A stretch of DNA of 32,391 bases from JAEUIG01 sp046349775 (GTDB taxonomy: Bacteria > Planctomycetota > Planctomycetia > Planctomycetales > Planctomycetaceae), in assembly GCA_046349775.1 (NCBI GenBank), contig JAXMBS010000063.1, positions 1 through 32,391 of the forward strand, given 5' to 3'. A program made the position numbers and the translations under genes. The notes beneath the pieces were generated by a model. It worked only from the letters and a program-made list of their open reading frames with translations, was not told the DNA's origin and did not search any database. Shown in pieces: positions 31,231 to 32,391 of the stretch (positions within the stretch are counted from its first letter, which is position 1; the number at the start of each line of letters is the position of its first letter).

Positions 31231-32391
31231 TTAAGCCAGCATTTCCTTGCGAACTTCACCGCCGTCGCAGATTTCGATCGGACGGTCACCGGGGGCCATC
31301 AGTTCCTTGTCGGCCACGATGCCCAGGCAGTGGTAAATCGTGGTGAACAGGTCCGCGACGCCGACCGGATTTTCTTCCGGCTCGCTGGCTGTGGCATTCG
31401 AGCTGCCATAGACCGTCCCCTTCTTGACGCCCCCGCCGGCCAGCAGCACGCTGAAGACCTTCGGCCAGTGGTCGCGGCCGCCGGTGCCGTTGATCTTCGG
31501 GGTGCGGCCGAACTCCGAGGAGACCATCACGAGGGTCTTGTCGAGCAGGCCGCGCGATTCGAGATCGGTGATCAGCCGGTGGTAGGCCTGATCGAACGCC
31601 GGCATCTGGTTGCGGAAGCCGGCGACGATATTGTCGTGCATATCCCAGCCGCCGTACGTCAGGTTGACCAAGCGCACGCCGGCTTCGACCAGCCGCCGCG
31701 CCAGGAGCATCCGCTGGCCGGCCGTATTGCGGCCGTACTCATCGCGCAGCGCGTCCGGCTCTTTGGAAATGTCGAATGCCAGCCGGGCTTCGGGAGAGCT
31801 GATCAGCGAATAGGCGCTCTCGTAGAAGCTGTTCATCGCCTGGATCTTGTCCGACTTCTCCTTCTTGAGGAAGTGGGCGTTGACGGCCTCGAGCGCCGTG
31901 CGGCGCGTCGCGAATCGACTGTCGTCCACGCCACCGGGCAGATCGAGGTCCAGCACCTTGAAGCCGCCGTCGGCCGGGTCGCTTCCCAGCGAGAACGGAG
32001 CGAAGGCCGAACTCAGATACCCGCTGCCGGCGAATTCGGACACCATGCCGGGGACGCACACATACGGCGGCAGGTTATTGCGGCTGCCGTACTCGTGGCT
32101 GATCACCGATCCGATCGACGGGTATTGCAGGGCCGGGCTGGGCCGGTAACCGGTGAACATGTTGTGCGTGCCCCGCTCGTGGGCCGCTTCGCCATGCGTA
32201 AATGACCGCACGACGCACAAACGGTCGGCGATGGTCGCTGTCCGCTGCAGGGTGTCGCCGAATTCGACGCCGGCAACGTTCGTCTGCACGCGCCCCATTT
32301 CGCCGCGGTACTCAATCGGGGCGTAGGGCTTCGGGTCGAACGATTCCTGATGGGCCATGCCGCCCGGCAGGAAGATGTGGATGATTGATTC
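31231..32391 (-). CDS. DUF1501 protein, module 2 (N-terminus beyond window edge)
   Basis: Last 386 residues of a DUF1501 protein; the frame is open to the window edge. The first visible text, ESIIHIFLPGGMAHQESFDP, is the family's early motif (compare CYLQGGPSHLDLWDP in module 1). Others: RTATIADRLCVVRSFTHGEA, HNMFTGYRP, GQRMLLARRLVEAGVRLVNL, WDMHDN, SSEFGRTPK, GGRDHWPKVFS and LFTTIYHCLGI. The C-terminal tail (GDRPIEICDGGEVRKEMLA) is intact, unlike that of the module 1 paralogue. A Tat-type signal would be expected upstream of the edge. It is the first gene of module 2 in the window, and a strong terminator follows. Confidence 0.93.
   Translation of the reverse strand, partial: ESIIHIFLPGGMAHQESFDPKPYAPIEYRGEMGRVQTNVAGVEFGDTLQRTATIADRLCVVRSFTHGEAAHERGTHNMFTGYRPSPALQYPSIGSVISHEYGSRNNLPPYVCVPGMVSEFAGSGYLSSAFAPFSLGSDPADGGFKVLDLDLPGGVDDSRFATRRTALEAVNAHFLKKEKSDKIQAMNSFYESAYSLISSPEARLAFDISKEPDALRDEYGRNTAGQRMLLARRLVEAGVRLVNLTYGGWDMHDNIVAGFRNQMPAFDQAYHRLITDLESRGLLDKTLVMVSSEFGRTPKINGTGGRDHWPKVFSVLLAGGGVKKGTVYGSSNATASEPEENPVGVADLFTTIYHCLGIVADKELMAPGDRPIEICDGGEVRKEMLA

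Noticed and set aside
1..32391. CRISPR array, tRNA, rRNA, transposase or prophage genes
   Set aside because: I looked for regularly spaced direct repeats, tRNA-like ends and integrase or transposase motifs on both strands and found none. The repeats present are inverted or dispersed hairpins.

Overview
The window looks like a high-GC chromosomal segment from a planctomycete (phylum Planctomycetota). The main evidence is two gene modules built from families concentrated in that phylum: DUF1501 proteins, giant PSCyt1/PSCyt2-DUF1549-DUF1553 proteins with CxxCH and CX4CH haem-type motifs, WD40 repeats and PPC domains. Secretins, small Tyr/Pro-rich secreted proteins, Cys-rich lipoproteins and many starts without a Shine-Dalgarno sequence fit this too. 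I saw no tRNA, rRNA, CRISPR array, transposase or phage gene.

Layout. Positions 1-1800 (minus): the start of lipA, coupled to an atypical lipB, then a zinc-ribbon-like lipoprotein. 2230-2973 (plus): a TIM-barrel sugar isomerase-like protein. 2974-4485: a gene-poor stretch with a cluster of perfect hairpins and a possible broken pair of small membrane proteins. 4486-11177 (minus): module 1, a 1702-residue fusion protein followed by a DUF1501 protein. 11661-18484: housekeeping genes (a D-threonine aldolase/D-serine dehydratase-like PLP enzyme, hemB, queE, an rbfA-like gene) and a two-gene operon for membrane and secreted proteins behind a good sigma70-like promoter. 18601-23901: a chorismate lyase-like gene, two small secreted proteins, a CpaC-type secretin and a Cys-rich OmpA-like lipoprotein. 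23917-32391 (minus): module 2, a DUF1501 protein (cut by the window edge), a PPC-domain protein, a PSCyt2/DUF1549/DUF1553 protein and a WD40 coiled-coil protein.

The two modules are versions of one system. Module 1 carries in one polypeptide (PSCyt1, WD40, Ig-like, PSCyt2, DUF1549, DUF1553) what module 2 spreads over two adjacent genes, which argues that the WD40 and DUF1549/1553 proteins of module 2 work as a complex with the DUF1501 partner. The biochemical role of these families is not established, and I do not assign one.

A second theme is reading-frame damage. At least five loci show family-conserved text that jumps frame, including five jumps within about 480 bp of the PPC gene. The conserved text continues after each jump, and the jumps lie in or next to short GC-rich runs. 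Indel errors in a draft assembly are therefore at least as likely as true pseudogenes. Several interpretations depend on resolving this.
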